DNA from: CAWUIO01 sp963922455
Lineage (GTDB): Bacteria; Bacteroidota; Bacteroidia; Cytophagales; Microscillaceae
NCBI GenBank assembly: GCA_963922455.1
Contig: CAWUIO010000013.1
Location: forward strand, 22,014-86,013
Reading direction: 5' to 3'
DNA length: 64,000 bases
Shown here: positions 33,727 to 43,368 of the stretch, piece after piece
How positions within the stretch are numbered: the stretch's first letter is position 1
Layout of the letters: each line of letters opens with the position of its first letter
Notes under the pieces: generated by a model
Seen by the model: only the letters and a program-made list of their open reading frames with translations
The model's database searches: none
Told to the model about the DNA's origin: nothing
Translations under genes and position numbers: made by a program

Positions 33727-36700
33727 CTATCGTAAAATGTACAATTTTCCAAATCCCTTTTTGAAAGCTTTGTCGGCACTCGTTTCGCGGTGTTGGAAGT
33801 CCTGTTCTTGCCCTTTTAGTAAGACCCGATAAAGGTAGACCCCATTGGCCAGTTTATCTCCGTATTCGTCGGTTCCATCCCAGGCAAATTCTGTCAAGTT
33901 ATTCCCAATACGGATAGGCCCTAGCTCATCTTGGGTAATTTCACGTACCACATACCCACTTACCGTCATAATTTGGATTTTGATCTCGTCGGGAATGCTA
34001 CTCCCCGTCAAGGTAAATACAAAGCGGCAGTTACTAGAAAAAGGATTGGGATAGGGGTAAAAATGCGTGACGGTCGATTCGTTGACCACCTCAAAGTTGA
34101 TCTCGTAAGGGTTTACCCCAGCGGTATTGCCCGCGTCGTCAATCCCTTGGACGCGTAAGCTATACACCCCATTTTCGCCCAACTCTGGTTGGAACTCTAC
34201 CTGGGTAAGTCCGCCACTTTTCTGAACAAGATTACCATCACTTTGTAAATTTATATCTTCGTAATCGCAACCCTCGCAGGGTTTTTTTAAGGCCACAATG
34301 AGTTCGCTTCGGTCGGTGTCGGCATCCAAAAAGGTATTATTATCCCGGAGCAAGACATTGATCAAGGGTTGGGGGGAGACGATTTCTCCATCTAGGATTT
34401 CCCTACCGTCAAAGGTTACCTCGAGAAGGGGGTTTTTATTATCGGGTAAGACCAAGAAATCGATCATGTAGCTATTATTCTCGTAGAAAGACTCCGTTTC
34501 TAAGCGAGGGTTTACGAAGATTTCCATGGTATTTTGACCGCTTCGGCCCCGCGTCTCAATGCGCTGGGTAAAGCTTACAAAACCATCTACTGGGGGCGCC
34601 GCAATGGTATCCCAAATAATTTCTTGACTCAGGTTATCTTGGTTTGTAATCGTATATCGTACCAGTAAGGAATCACTTTCGTAGGTAAAATCACTGACAT
34701 TGGCAAAGACATATTCTAAGTTAATACTTTCTCCTTCTTGCTTATCGGAAATAATGTATTTTTCTCTTCCTACGGCATCAATATCCAAAAGGGCCTCCGG
34801 TACGCCATCGTATAGTACCAACCAGTTATCGAGTTGGGGTGCCGTCAAATCTTGTAGATCGGTTTTAAAGGCTTGGATGGTTAAATAGGGAAATTCCTCA
34901 CTATCAATGGCGCTTAAATCGGTGTTGGTACTCCGTACATTTAGCAAGAGCGGGGTGCTGCTTTCGCTCCCATCTGCCCGACGACCAATAATTTCGTAGT
35001 ATACATCATCTTGGGCAACTGTTTCGGCATTAAAGTGAAAGCTTTTCCATTCATCGGCGGGGCCCACCAACGTAGAACGCAAAGATCCCTGACTGAAGGG
35101 TACTTGTAAGGCATAGTTGTAAGAAAGAAAATCTTGCCTTGGGTTGTTCACATTGCTAGCAACCGCTTCTTGAGCCGAACCTTGCTGGCTTCCCAATTGG
35201 CCCAGTAAAATATAGGGGTGGCCATTTTGTAAAGTTTGGTAGAGAAATGGATTGGCCCCAAATTGTTCTAAGCGCGACCTAAGGGAACTAGGCCAATCGT
35301 TAAAATGAACATCTCCTACGCTAAATAAAAGAAGGGTTTCGCCTGGCCCGAATAAGTCTAAAAATTGGCTTAGGGCTCCGCCTTGAATATCGGTATTGTC
35401 AAATAAATTGGATTGTCCGTTTCGGCAACAAGCATTGTCTTCGTTGATGGCCGGAAAAATTTCCAAGTCCCGTCCCAAACGCATCGCCACAATGGCCCCG
35501 TATCCGGGGGTGTTCAAATCATCCAGGTTTAGTCCATTTACATAGGGGTCACCGTCTATCCGCAAAAACACAAAATTGTTGGCTACACTGTCGGGGTAAT
35601 CGGCCCCGTAGGTTCTTATTTCAAAATCCATTTGTTTGTCTACCTCAAATCGCCAAACAGGATTTTGCATGCTCCTTTGGATTCGGCTGGTTTGGATTTT
35701 ATCAAACTGCAGGTTATTTCTTTGCGTCCAACCGGGGGCACTCCCAGGAATGTAGGTAAAAGAACTTTCGCCCCAAACATTAAGCGGGTCATTCTCGGCA
35801 TTGGCAAAATTGGTACGCCAATAATATACAATCGTATCCCCAGGATTGGCCAAGAGTAAATTGGGGCTCCAACTCGGGTTGAGGCTTGATGGTACAATCG
35901 TGGTTTGTAAGGCAGGACTGTTAAAGCTATTACTCGTATCCAGTTCAAACACAATTGCTTGTTGGTTTTGTACGGTATTATTAGCCAAAGCACTCAAACT
36001 TACCTGGGAGCGATTGACAATGCTATATTCTAGTGGATACACCGGAGTGACCCCTCGGTTGGGAATAAAGGCCTCTAAGACCGCTATATTATTGGTCTCG
36101 TTTTCCTCTAAGATTTGGTCATTATAATCTACAAATACCTCAAAGCGGTTTGTTCCAAAAAGACTAATACTGTCATTATTGGGTATGGTAAAGTTTAAGG
36201 TATCTAAATATTGAATGGGGCCATAATCGGTTCCATTGAGCAAGACCCGCTGTTCTCCACTCCGAAACGTCTGTCTTACTTGAACTTGAAAAGTAGCCGA
36301 GCGATTAACCCCCAGGTTCCTGACGATAATCTGTAAATTAAAGGAATCACTTTCGGAGGAAATCACTTCCTGATCAAAAGAAGTTAAGGATAAAGAAGCT
36401 TGGCTAATGGAATAATCAGGCTCACTCGCCTTAAAGAAACGCACAGCTGGATCGCCTTGATAAATCATCTGTTGGGCGTGGGCTACATCAAAAACTTGGG
36501 ACGGACTTAAGTTCCTTCGAATACTCTGCTGAATTACATCTCCAATAGGCCTGCCCAGACCCAAACTGCTGTTATAAGCCGTTTCATAAAAGCTGTCTGA
36601 GTATCCGCGTAGCTGTTGTTCATAACCTAAATAACAATGGGCAATAAACCCAATACATCCCCTATCGCGGGTAAAGAGCCAATCCTCCGAGAGGGTTGGC

Positions 36701-38802
36701 GAATTGTAAAAGATAGCTCCCAGTTGGCACCCATTGGTCAACATGATAGGATAGCGTCCTTTGTTACGGTATCCTTGGATATCGTCTGAGGCGTTTCCAA
36801 TTTCAACATCCGTAATCGTGGCGGCGGAGTGCCCAAAAAAGGTCACTAAGGAGATCCCGGCATTTACTTGCTCCGATACATTCACAATCTCAACCGGACT
36901 GGTTGTACTTTTGCCTGTGGCGGTAATCTGGGCCCCTACCAAATCGCCCGACGCGATGTCTCCATATGAAGATAAATATCCTTTAAAACGTACTTGTTCT
37001 CCTTCGTTATTTCCACCACTTAGGTGTAAAATATTTTTCTGCCAGTCTTCCAGGGGTACTTGTTCGTGCTCAATTAGCTTTTCCAAGTAGGCCCATACCT
37101 CATCGGCATTGGTAGCCGAAATCCGGCCAATGGGAATACTGGGGTACACCCCACCCGAACTCCCCAAACCGGCGACAATCGCAATATCAGAAGGCGGGAA
37201 TCCCCAAGTGGGAACCAGGTTTAATGCTGCGTGGTCTGGATTCCGGCGCATATCTAGAAACGTACCTCCGGTTGAGCCACTAGGCCGAAAATAGCGGTCC
37301 GGAAAAGAAATGGCTTTTCCAATTAATAGGATATACTTGGGAACGCCTTCCCGGAACATTCTATCCGCAAACCTTTGCATAGCCAAGGGGGTAATTTCTC
37401 CGTAGCTATATTTATTGTATAAATCGTGAATATTTACAATCAAGGGGCGGTAGGAACCTCCGGCTGGGGAGGCCCGAAAATCAGCATAAGCCTGGATAAT
37501 ATCCGGGTTACCTCCGGCGGGTTTTCTCAAGGCTTGGTTACTAATGATTATATAATCATAATCGTTGGGGTTTATGGAAGGAAATTGAATAGTCTCAATA
37601 GTAGTCACCGCTTTTCGAGCCTGGTTTAAAAGGTAGAGTTTTCTAATGTTTCCTGAAGGGTCTAGGGTAAACTCAATACTTCCCCCCAAATCTCGGTGAT
37701 CTATTTTGGCAACATTATTCGGATCGCTTATATCAAATAAGGAGGCCCCAGATGAGACATTTTGAATCTGAATCAGCGAGGTATTGCTAATATCGGCTGG
37801 GACTTCAAAATGTTGAACCCCTAAACCTTGGTTATTATAAGCTTGCGGATAGCGAAACTTTACATAAGAAACCCGAAAAGTGGCCACAACGGGAACAAAA
37901 CGGAAATAGACCACCCCACTACCGATATCTGAATAATTGATATTTCCGTTAAAGACGGCTTCTTGAATGTACCTCCCTTGAACATTCCCAAGGCTTCGCC
38001 AACTGCTATTATTTGTACTTACTTGCACTTGCACTTCATAATCTGCTGCCGTTGCAGTAGCCCCCACAAAAAAGACTTCCAAATTAGGAAAAGTGCTGCC
38101 ATCGCTAATAGTTTGCAATTGGGAGACTGGAAATGAAACAATAAGCGAGCTGCCACTTCGCACAATATTACTGGTCCACCCTTGTCCTCGATCATATCCC
38201 GACTTATAGATTTCTACTGAAGAACTAACTGGGTAGTTTTGCCCGATACTGTAATCGTCTGAGTACACCCTCACTTCTTCTTGCCAGTGGTACGCTGGGG
38301 TATTGCCTGTACTCAGCGAAACATTCAAAGGCATGCGTTTTCCATTAGCTAGCCCCGTATTGAGGGTTAAAAAGTAAGCAGTAGTGTCTGAATATAAATT
38401 GTAATATGAGTTTACCGTATAACCAAAGCCCACCACTGGACGATACAGTTGTATATCTTGTGTCCCGTCGTTTCTCTGTCCATAAAACTCAATAAAATCT
38501 CCGGGGTCAAGGGTACCATTTTCTTCCCCTTCTACCCGTATGGCGATTTCCTCCCCACGGTGGAAAATTTGTAATTTCCTGGGGTCTGCCCCGCCTAAAC
38601 CTAGTTGGTTAAGTTGCGTGGCTGTTACTTGATATATCCCTTCTTCGTAAACAGGAATTTTAAAATAGGTTTGTCCAGGGTTGATCCATTCGTCGCCAAA
38701 AGTTTGGGCAGTACTCGGAGAGCTGAATAAAATGGCCACCAAGCCAAACATCCAGACCAAAGAAAAACGAATACCGAGGTTTGAGGAAGTATACTTAAAC
38801 AT
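33727..38802 (-). CDS. PorU-like C25-family cysteine peptidase (type IX secretion sortase)
   Basis: A 1691-residue exported protein. A signal peptide (about 10-32, STAQ) and a beta-rich N-terminal region precede the gingipain/C25 peptidase domain (about 400-790). The catalytic His658 is in FFGHS and Cys692 is in LTNGC, both in the expected order. CARDB/Ig-like domains follow. Near the C-terminus YPYPNPFSSNCRFVFTL and ANGVYLYRV form an FlgD/type-A sorting-like domain. PorU cuts sorting signals from proteins leaving the type IX system and links them to surface lipid. At 1691 residues it is longer than classical PorU (near 1150) and fits the PorU2 group. The PorV-like gene is 3 bp upstream in the same operon. 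Confidence 0.9.
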   Translation of the reverse strand: MFKYTSSNLGIRFSLVWMFGLVAILFSSPSTAQTFGDEWINPGQTYFKIPVYEEGIYQVTATQLNQLGLGGADPRKLQIFHRGEEIAIRVEGEENGTLDPGDFIEFYGQRNDGTQDIQLYRPVVGFGYTVNSYYNLYSDTTAYFLTLNTGLANGKRMPLNVSLSTGNTPAYHWQEEVRVYSDDYSIGQNYPVSSSVEIYKSGYDRGQGWTSNIVRSGSSLIVSFPVSQLQTISDGSTFPNLEVFFVGATATAADYEVQVQVSTNNSSWRSLGNVQGRYIQEAVFNGNINYSDIGSGVVYFRFVPVVATFRVSYVKFRYPQAYNNQGLGVQHFEVPADISNTSLIQIQNVSSGASLFDISDPNNVAKIDHRDLGGSIEFTLDPSGNIRKLYLLNQARKAVTTIETIQFPSINPNDYDYIIISNQALRKPAGGNPDIIQAYADFRASPAGGSYRPLIVNIHDLYNKYSYGEITPLAMQRFADRMFREGVPKYILLIGKAISFPDRYFRPSGSTGGTFLDMRRNPDHAALNLVPTWGFPPSDIAIVAGLGSSGGVYPSIPIGRISATNADEVWAYLEKLIEHEQVPLEDWQKNILHLSGGNNEGEQVRFKGYLSSYGDIASGDLVGAQITATGKSTTSPVEIVNVSEQVNAGISLVTFFGHSAATITDVEIGNASDDIQGYRNKGRYPIMLTNGCQLGAIFYNSPTLSEDWLFTRDRGCIGFIAHCYLGYEQQLRGYSDSFYETAYNSSLGLGRPIGDVIQQSIRRNLSPSQVFDVAHAQQMIYQGDPAVRFFKASEPDYSISQASLSLTSFDQEVISSESDSFNLQIIVRNLGVNRSATFQVQVRQTFRSGEQRVLLNGTDYGPIQYLDTLNFTIPNNDSISLFGTNRFEVFVDYNDQILEENETNNIAVLEAFIPNRGVTPVYPLEYSIVNRSQVSLSALANNTVQNQQAIVFELDTSNSFNSPALQTTIVPSSLNPSWSPNLLLANPGDTIVYYWRTNFANAENDPLNVWGESSFTYIPGSAPGWTQRNNLQFDKIQTSRIQRSMQNPVWRFEVDKQMDFEIRTYGADYPDSVANNFVFLRIDGDPYVNGLNLDDLNTPGYGAIVAMRLGRDLEIFPAINEDNACCRNGQSNLFDNTDIQGGALSQFLDLFGPGETLLLFSVGDVHFNDWPSSLRSRLEQFGANPFLYQTLQNGHPYILLGQLGSQQGSAQEAVASNVNNPRQDFLSYNYALQVPFSQGSLRSTLVGPADEWKSFHFNAETVAQDDVYYEIIGRRADGSESSTPLLLNVRSTNTDLSAIDSEEFPYLTIQAFKTDLQDLTAPQLDNWLVLYDGVPEALLDIDAVGREKYIISDKQEGESINLEYVFANVSDFTYESDSLLVRYTITNQDNLSQEIIWDTIAAPPVDGFVSFTQRIETRGRSGQNTMEIFVNPRLETESFYENNSYMIDFLVLPDNKNPLLEVTFDGREILDGEIVSPQPLINVLLRDNNTFLDADTDRSELIVALKKPCEGCDYEDINLQSDGNLVQKSGGLTQVEFQPELGENGVYSLRVQGIDDAGNTAGVNPYEINFEVVNESTVTHFYPYPNPFSSNCRFVFTLTGSSIPDEIKIQIMTVSGYVVREITQDELGPIRIGNNLTEFAWDGTDEYGDKLANGVYLYRVLLKGQEQDFQHRETSADKAFKKGFGKLYILR

Positions 38803-38805
38803 TAT

Positions 38806-39960
38806 CTATTGTGCATTATTATTAGAACCAAAACCAACTTTTAAAGAAAATACATTGGAGTACAAACCCTCCGCTTGGTCACCAATATCGCTCAAGGCAT
38901 AATCAAGGCTTACCCTTTTAATTTTGATTCCCACCCCAAAATTGGGCTGAGCTGTCCAGTACTTACTGCCATCCGATGCGTCTTTTATTTGTTGAAATTT
39001 CCCTACGGATACGCGTAGGAAAACAATCTTTTGATAGTCTAATTCAAATCCAAGGCTAGGATCCATAGATACAACATCCGAGCGTATCAATACATTACGG
39101 GGGCCATCAAAAGTTGTCCCCAGATCCAGCGAAGATAAAACCCCAACCTTTTCCCGGATGCGGAACTGATAGGCGATTCCCAAGAATAATTTGGGTAAGG
39201 TAATTTCAATGGCATTCTCTGGGATTTCATTATTCGTCTGAGTGAAGGTATCAAATATAAGCGACGTGTTGTGGGTCCAAGCATTAAACGTACCCGTGAT
39301 ATCTTTGAGCATCAAGCCAAAGTGCCAGTTTTTGCGAGTAAGCTGTGCTCCAAAATCTAAACCAAAACCCCAAGCATTGGCAAAATCACCCGCATTACGG
39401 TACACAACCTTGAAAGTAGCTCCCAATCTCAGGCCACGGAGCAAGTTACTCTTCCGGGCATAGGAAAATAAAAAGGCATAATCGGCCGAATTAAAAAAGC
39501 GAATGTTATCATAGTTTAAACGACCGTCTGCATCGTACAAAAAGCGCGTATCTGGTATGTTATCTACGCCAAAGCGAATTAACGATATCCCTAGATGACT
39601 CACACTGTCAATAGGCGTAGCAAAAGCCGCATAATCATATTGAGCAATCCCCGCAAAATATTCGGAGTGCATCAAAGAGGCTTGGTATTTATCTTGTATT
39701 TGCAGGAGGCCCGCTGGGTTCCAATACCCCGCTGTAACGTCATTCACTATGGCAACCTGGGCATTAGACATACCCAAGCCCCGGCCTCCGACACCAATGT
39801 TTAAAAATTCATTACTATACTTAGGAGTATTTTGTGCCTGCCCTATATCAATAGAGAAGCAACTAAGCCCCCCAAGGAGTAGGATGCCGTAAGTTAAGGT
39901 ACCATCACGGGGGGCTGTAAATACCTGGCTAAAAAATGACCAAGTCTTCAATAGCAGCAT
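38806..39960 (-). CDS. PorV/PorQ-family outer-membrane protein
   Basis: A 384-residue outer-membrane barrel of the PorV/PorQ (FadL-like) family. ATG 39960 is used; an in-frame TTG at 39984 gives eight more residues. A signal region (about 20-45, DIGQAQ) is followed by the family hallmark NIGVGGRGLGMSNAQVAIVN and VTAGYWNPAGLLQI. The rest is beta-strand, ending SNVFSLKVGFGSNN. PorV shuttles type IX substrates from the translocon to the PorU sortase. Being directly before the porU-like gene supports that pairing. Other T9SS core genes (porK-N, sprA) are not in the window. Confidence 0.9.
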   Translation of the reverse strand: MLLLKTWSFFSQVFTAPRDGTLTYGILLLGGLSCFSIDIGQAQNTPKYSNEFLNIGVGGRGLGMSNAQVAIVNDVTAGYWNPAGLLQIQDKYQASLMHSEYFAGIAQYDYAAFATPIDSVSHLGISLIRFGVDNIPDTRFLYDADGRLNYDNIRFFNSADYAFLFSYARKSNLLRGLRLGATFKVVYRNAGDFANAWGFGLDFGAQLTRKNWHFGLMLKDITGTFNAWTHNTSLIFDTFTQTNNEIPENAIEITLPKLFLGIAYQFRIREKVGVLSSLDLGTTFDGPRNVLIRSDVVSMDPSLGFELDYQKIVFLRVSVGKFQQIKDASDGSKYWTAQPNFGVGIKIKRVSLDYALSDIGDQAEGLYSNVFSLKVGFGSNNNAQ

Positions 39961-40168
39961 ATTCAATATCTGGTTTATTTCCAATAATTCTATTCGTTTT
40001 TTACGAAATTGGTAAATGCTTATAAGGAAGAAATTCTCGTAAAATTTTGTTAAAGTCTAGATTATTTGGCCAGGTTTATAGGTGGGGAGGTTTTTCCTTT
40101 GTAAGTACCTCTAGAAAACTAACGTATCTTCTAGGGTATTTGGTTAATTTTTTTAATGTATTTTCAAT

Positions 40169-42532
40169 TTGAAACGCTTTTACAGAGAAATAATCTTATC
40201 TCGCTTCCTGTATTCACTACCGGTACAGTTATTACTTTATAATATAAAACGTAATCACGTCTTACTATTGCTATGGTTTCTCATTTTAGCCATCATTACT
40301 GAAAACCTCGGGACTACCATTGGCCTCCCTTCCTTATTTCTCGAGCCTGAATACTTAAATAAAGTAGACTTCAGAAGCTTTTTTTTAATGGGTTTCACCC
40401 TCGGTATTTTTATGATGTCCTATCATATTGTATCCTATATCTTGGATGGCCCCCAGTTTGCTTTCATTGGAAGCCTTCGCCGGCCCTTTACTAAGTTTTT
40501 TATCAATAATAATACAGTACCCACCCTGGTTATTCTGGTATATATTTACTCCGTTTTAATTAATCAGTTTGACTATGAGCACTTTAAATGGATCGATGTA
40601 TTGTCTCGTTGCTTCGGGCTAATTCTCGGAACAAGCCTATCTTCTATGCTGATATTCCTATACTTTATCAGTACCAACCAGGATATTGTTAAAGTGCTTG
40701 CTTCTTCGGTTGACAAACGGCTCAAAAAGACCAAGATGGTTCGGGTCAATGTCATGGGGCGACTCAAAACTACCCGAAGAAAAAGTGCTCGTATTGATTA
40801 TTATTTGGTAAACCCATTCCGGTTAAAACGGCTCGATCAAGAATCCTGGTTCGACAACCAGGCCATCTTAAAAGTTTTTGACCAAAATCACCTCAATGCG
40901 GTGATTATCCAATTGACTATCCTAGCTCTCTTTTTGCTCATGGGAACCCTGCGTGACTATCCCGAATTTCAACTTCCAGCCGGAGCGAGTATCCTCCTTT
41001 TTTTTACCATCCTACTAATGGTTGCCGGCTCCCTCTCTTATTGGCTAAGAGGCTGGTCTACTACCTTTGCCTTAATTTTCTTGTTGGTACTCAATTACCT
41101 CATGCAAGAAAAAGTACTAGTAGCCGACTACAAAGCCTATGGCCTAGATTATAAAGCCCAAGCCGCTACCTATTCTTTATATGAGGTAAAAGAAAACAGT
41201 AAAGACACCTACTACCAAGAAGATCGCACCCTAACTCAAGTGGCTTTAGACAATTGGAAGAAAAAACACCAAGCACAATATCCGGGTAAAAAACCCAAAA
41301 TGGTCTTTATCTGTACCAGTGGAGGGGGGCTTAGAGCGGCAATGTGGGCCATGCACACACTTCAAGTGGTAGATAGTACCCTCCAAGGAAAATTGATGGA
41401 CCACACCATGCTTTTTACCGGCGCTTCTGGCGGCCTTTTAGGGGCCGCCTATTTCCGAGAACTTTATCTTCGTCACGAACTCTATTTACGAGGAGAAAGC
41501 CCAAACGATGTTAACCCTTATGATAAACGTTACCTCAGCAACATGGGGCGGGACAATCTCAATGCCCTAGCCTTTAGCCTTGTGGTCAATGATTTATTTT
41601 TTGGCTTCCAGAATTTTAATTATGCCGGACAAACCTACGCCAAAGATCGGGGATATGCCTTTGAGCAACAACTAAACCTCAACACCGAAGGGGTACTAGA
41701 TAAGGCCTTATGTGAATACCGCGAGCCAGAACTACTTTCTTTGGTACCTATGATGATAGTGGCCCCCACGATAGTCAATGATGGACGTAAGCTATTCATA
41801 TCGCCCTTAAACGTTTCCTATATGACGGTCCCCCGCATTGACCTGCCCAGGTTTTTGAACCAGAAAACCAAAGGAATTGAGTTCTTACGGTTCTTTGAAA
41901 GGCAAAATGCCCGTAACCTTCGCTTTTTAAGCGCTCTACGTATGAATGCCACATTTCCATACGTAACTCCCAATGTCAAACTTCCTAGCCAACCTGCCAT
42001 GGAAATTATGGATGCCGGCCTTTCCGACAATTTCGGTATTTCGGATGCCGTCCGCTTTCTTTATACATTTAAAGATTGGATCAAAGAAAATACTTCGGGA
42101 GTCATCTTTGTCTCTATCCGGGATACCCAAAAAGATAAGCCTATCGAGAAAAGCTTAGGTCAGTCGCTTTTTCAACGTATTTTCACACCACTTGCCAGCT
42201 TATATGGCAATTTAGAATACCTCCAAGATATCAGCAATGACAATATGGTGGAGTTTGCCCAGTCCTGGTTTGGCCCAAACCTACCTATTTACCGCATCGA
42301 ATTTCAATACGTTCCGGTTTCTGAAAATCTCAAGACCATCTATAACAAAGACCGTAAACGCTTCCTGGAAAAGCCGGAAGGAAAAAAGCCCCCCAAAATA
42401 CTTACCATCAAACGGGCAGCTCTCAGTTGGCGCCTTACCGAAAAAGAAAAAGCCAGCATTTTACGCACCATTTACGAGTTTCGTAACCGATACTATATCG
42501 AAAACTTAAGAAGGCTCTTAGAAAATGATTAA
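40169..42532 (+). CDS. Patatin-like phospholipase with N-terminal membrane domain
   Basis: A 787-residue protein. Residues about 1-330 contain two clusters of hydrophobic helices (about 25-190 and 245-320). The patatin lipase domain is at about 370-640, with oxyanion hole GGGLRA (385-390), nucleophile S420 in GASGG, and the dyad Asp615 in DAG. All catalytic elements are present. The start codon is TTG at 40169; no in-frame ATG fits without losing the first membrane helix. It is divergent from the porV-like gene (208 bp). Membrane-bound patatins of this design are not well studied; lipid acyl hydrolase activity at the cytoplasmic face is inferred. Confidence 0.85.
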   Translation: MKRFYREIILSRFLYSLPVQLLLYNIKRNHVLLLLWFLILAIITENLGTTIGLPSLFLEPEYLNKVDFRSFFLMGFTLGIFMMSYHIVSYILDGPQFAFIGSLRRPFTKFFINNNTVPTLVILVYIYSVLINQFDYEHFKWIDVLSRCFGLILGTSLSSMLIFLYFISTNQDIVKVLASSVDKRLKKTKMVRVNVMGRLKTTRRKSARIDYYLVNPFRLKRLDQESWFDNQAILKVFDQNHLNAVIIQLTILALFLLMGTLRDYPEFQLPAGASILLFFTILLMVAGSLSYWLRGWSTTFALIFLLVLNYLMQEKVLVADYKAYGLDYKAQAATYSLYEVKENSKDTYYQEDRTLTQVALDNWKKKHQAQYPGKKPKMVFICTSGGGLRAAMWAMHTLQVVDSTLQGKLMDHTMLFTGASGGLLGAAYFRELYLRHELYLRGESPNDVNPYDKRYLSNMGRDNLNALAFSLVVNDLFFGFQNFNYAGQTYAKDRGYAFEQQLNLNTEGVLDKALCEYREPELLSLVPMMIVAPTIVNDGRKLFISPLNVSYMTVPRIDLPRFLNQKTKGIEFLRFFERQNARNLRFLSALRMNATFPYVTPNVKLPSQPAMEIMDAGLSDNFGISDAVRFLYTFKDWIKENTSGVIFVSIRDTQKDKPIEKSLGQSLFQRIFTPLASLYGNLEYLQDISNDNMVEFAQSWFGPNLPIYRIEFQYVPVSENLKTIYNKDRKRFLEKPEGKKPPKILTIKRAALSWRLTEKEKASILRTIYEFRNRYYIENLRRLLEND

Positions 42533-42543
42533 ACGGTGAGTTA

Positions 42544-42671
42544 GGGGCTTTCCCGCGCTAGAAAATAAGTGCCCTTAGGCGTGTATGTAGGGCGCGGGCC
42601 GGGCTTTCGCTACTCGCCGGCAAGCGCGCTATCCTGCGGCGGGCTCAAACAGGCCGCTCTATCCCTCAGCC
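42544..42671 (+). repeat. Dispersed hairpin repeat, copy R9 (forward)
   Basis: Starts GGGGCTTTCCCGCGC, with arms CCCGCGC and GCGCGGG, then GGGCTTTCGCTACTCGCCGG, GGGCTCAAACAGGCCGCTC and ATCCCTCAGCC. The middle (CAAGCGCGCTATCCTGCGGC) differs from most copies. It fills the gap between the convergent patatin and narL-type genes (12 and 18 bp from their stop codons). Confidence 0.92.
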
Positions 42672-42689
42672 AGTTTCCGGGCCTTATGA

Positions 42690-43361
42690 TTAAGCGTATC
42701 CGTGTTTGATGGCATAGAGGATAAGTTCTTTAATGTTTTTTACATCCAATTTGTCAATGATGTTGCGGCGATGCGTATCTACCGTCGGGATGGCAATGCT
42801 TAGTTCTTCGGAAATTTCTCGGCTCGACTTGCCGAGGGCGATGTGTTTTAGAATCTCGGTCTCCCGTTTGGTGAGCGTAGGCTTAGGACTTTGAGCATAG
42901 ATTTGTTTATCTACCAACTTTCTTTGGACGGCTTTGCCCAGGTAAAGCTCGTTTTGGTTTAGGGTAACAATGGCCTGTCTGAGTTCTTCTCTGCCCCTCT
43001 CTTTTAAAATATAACCCATAGCGCCAGCTTGTAAAACCCGGGTAATGAACCCTTCTTCATTGTGCGAAGTAAGAATCAGGATTTTAATTTCTGGATACAT
43101 TTTCCGTAACCGTACGGTGGCTTCCACCCCACTTGTGCCTGGCATATTGATGTCTAAAATGATGATATCGACCTCTTTGTTGTACTCTCGGAGGTATTCA
43201 AATACCATATCGGCCCGGGTCACGGCAGTTTTGACTTCAATTTCGGGCATTTCCTTAATCACCGAGCAAAGACCTTCTAAAAAGATCTCATGATCATCGG
43301 CTATGACGACCCGGGTCGCCTTGACATTTTCGCTACTAACATTGGATACGGTTGCGCTCAT
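42690..43361 (-). CDS. NarL/LuxR-family response regulator
   Basis: A 223-residue two-domain regulator. The receiver has acidic ADDHE (21-25) and phospho-acceptor D70 (IIILDINMP). The C-terminal LuxR HTH has LTKRETEILKHIALGKSSRE and IPTVDTHRRNII. It is 7 bp downstream of the TPR histidine kinase, its evident partner. Targets cannot be read from the window. Confidence 0.95.
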   Translation of the reverse strand: MSATVSNVSSENVKATRVVIADDHEIFLEGLCSVIKEMPEIEVKTAVTRADMVFEYLREYNKEVDIIILDINMPGTSGVEATVRLRKMYPEIKILILTSHNEEGFITRVLQAGAMGYILKERGREELRQAIVTLNQNELYLGKAVQRKLVDKQIYAQSPKPTLTKRETEILKHIALGKSSREISEELSIAIPTVDTHRRNIIDKLDVKNIKELILYAIKHGYA

Positions 43362-43368
43362 GGGGGGT

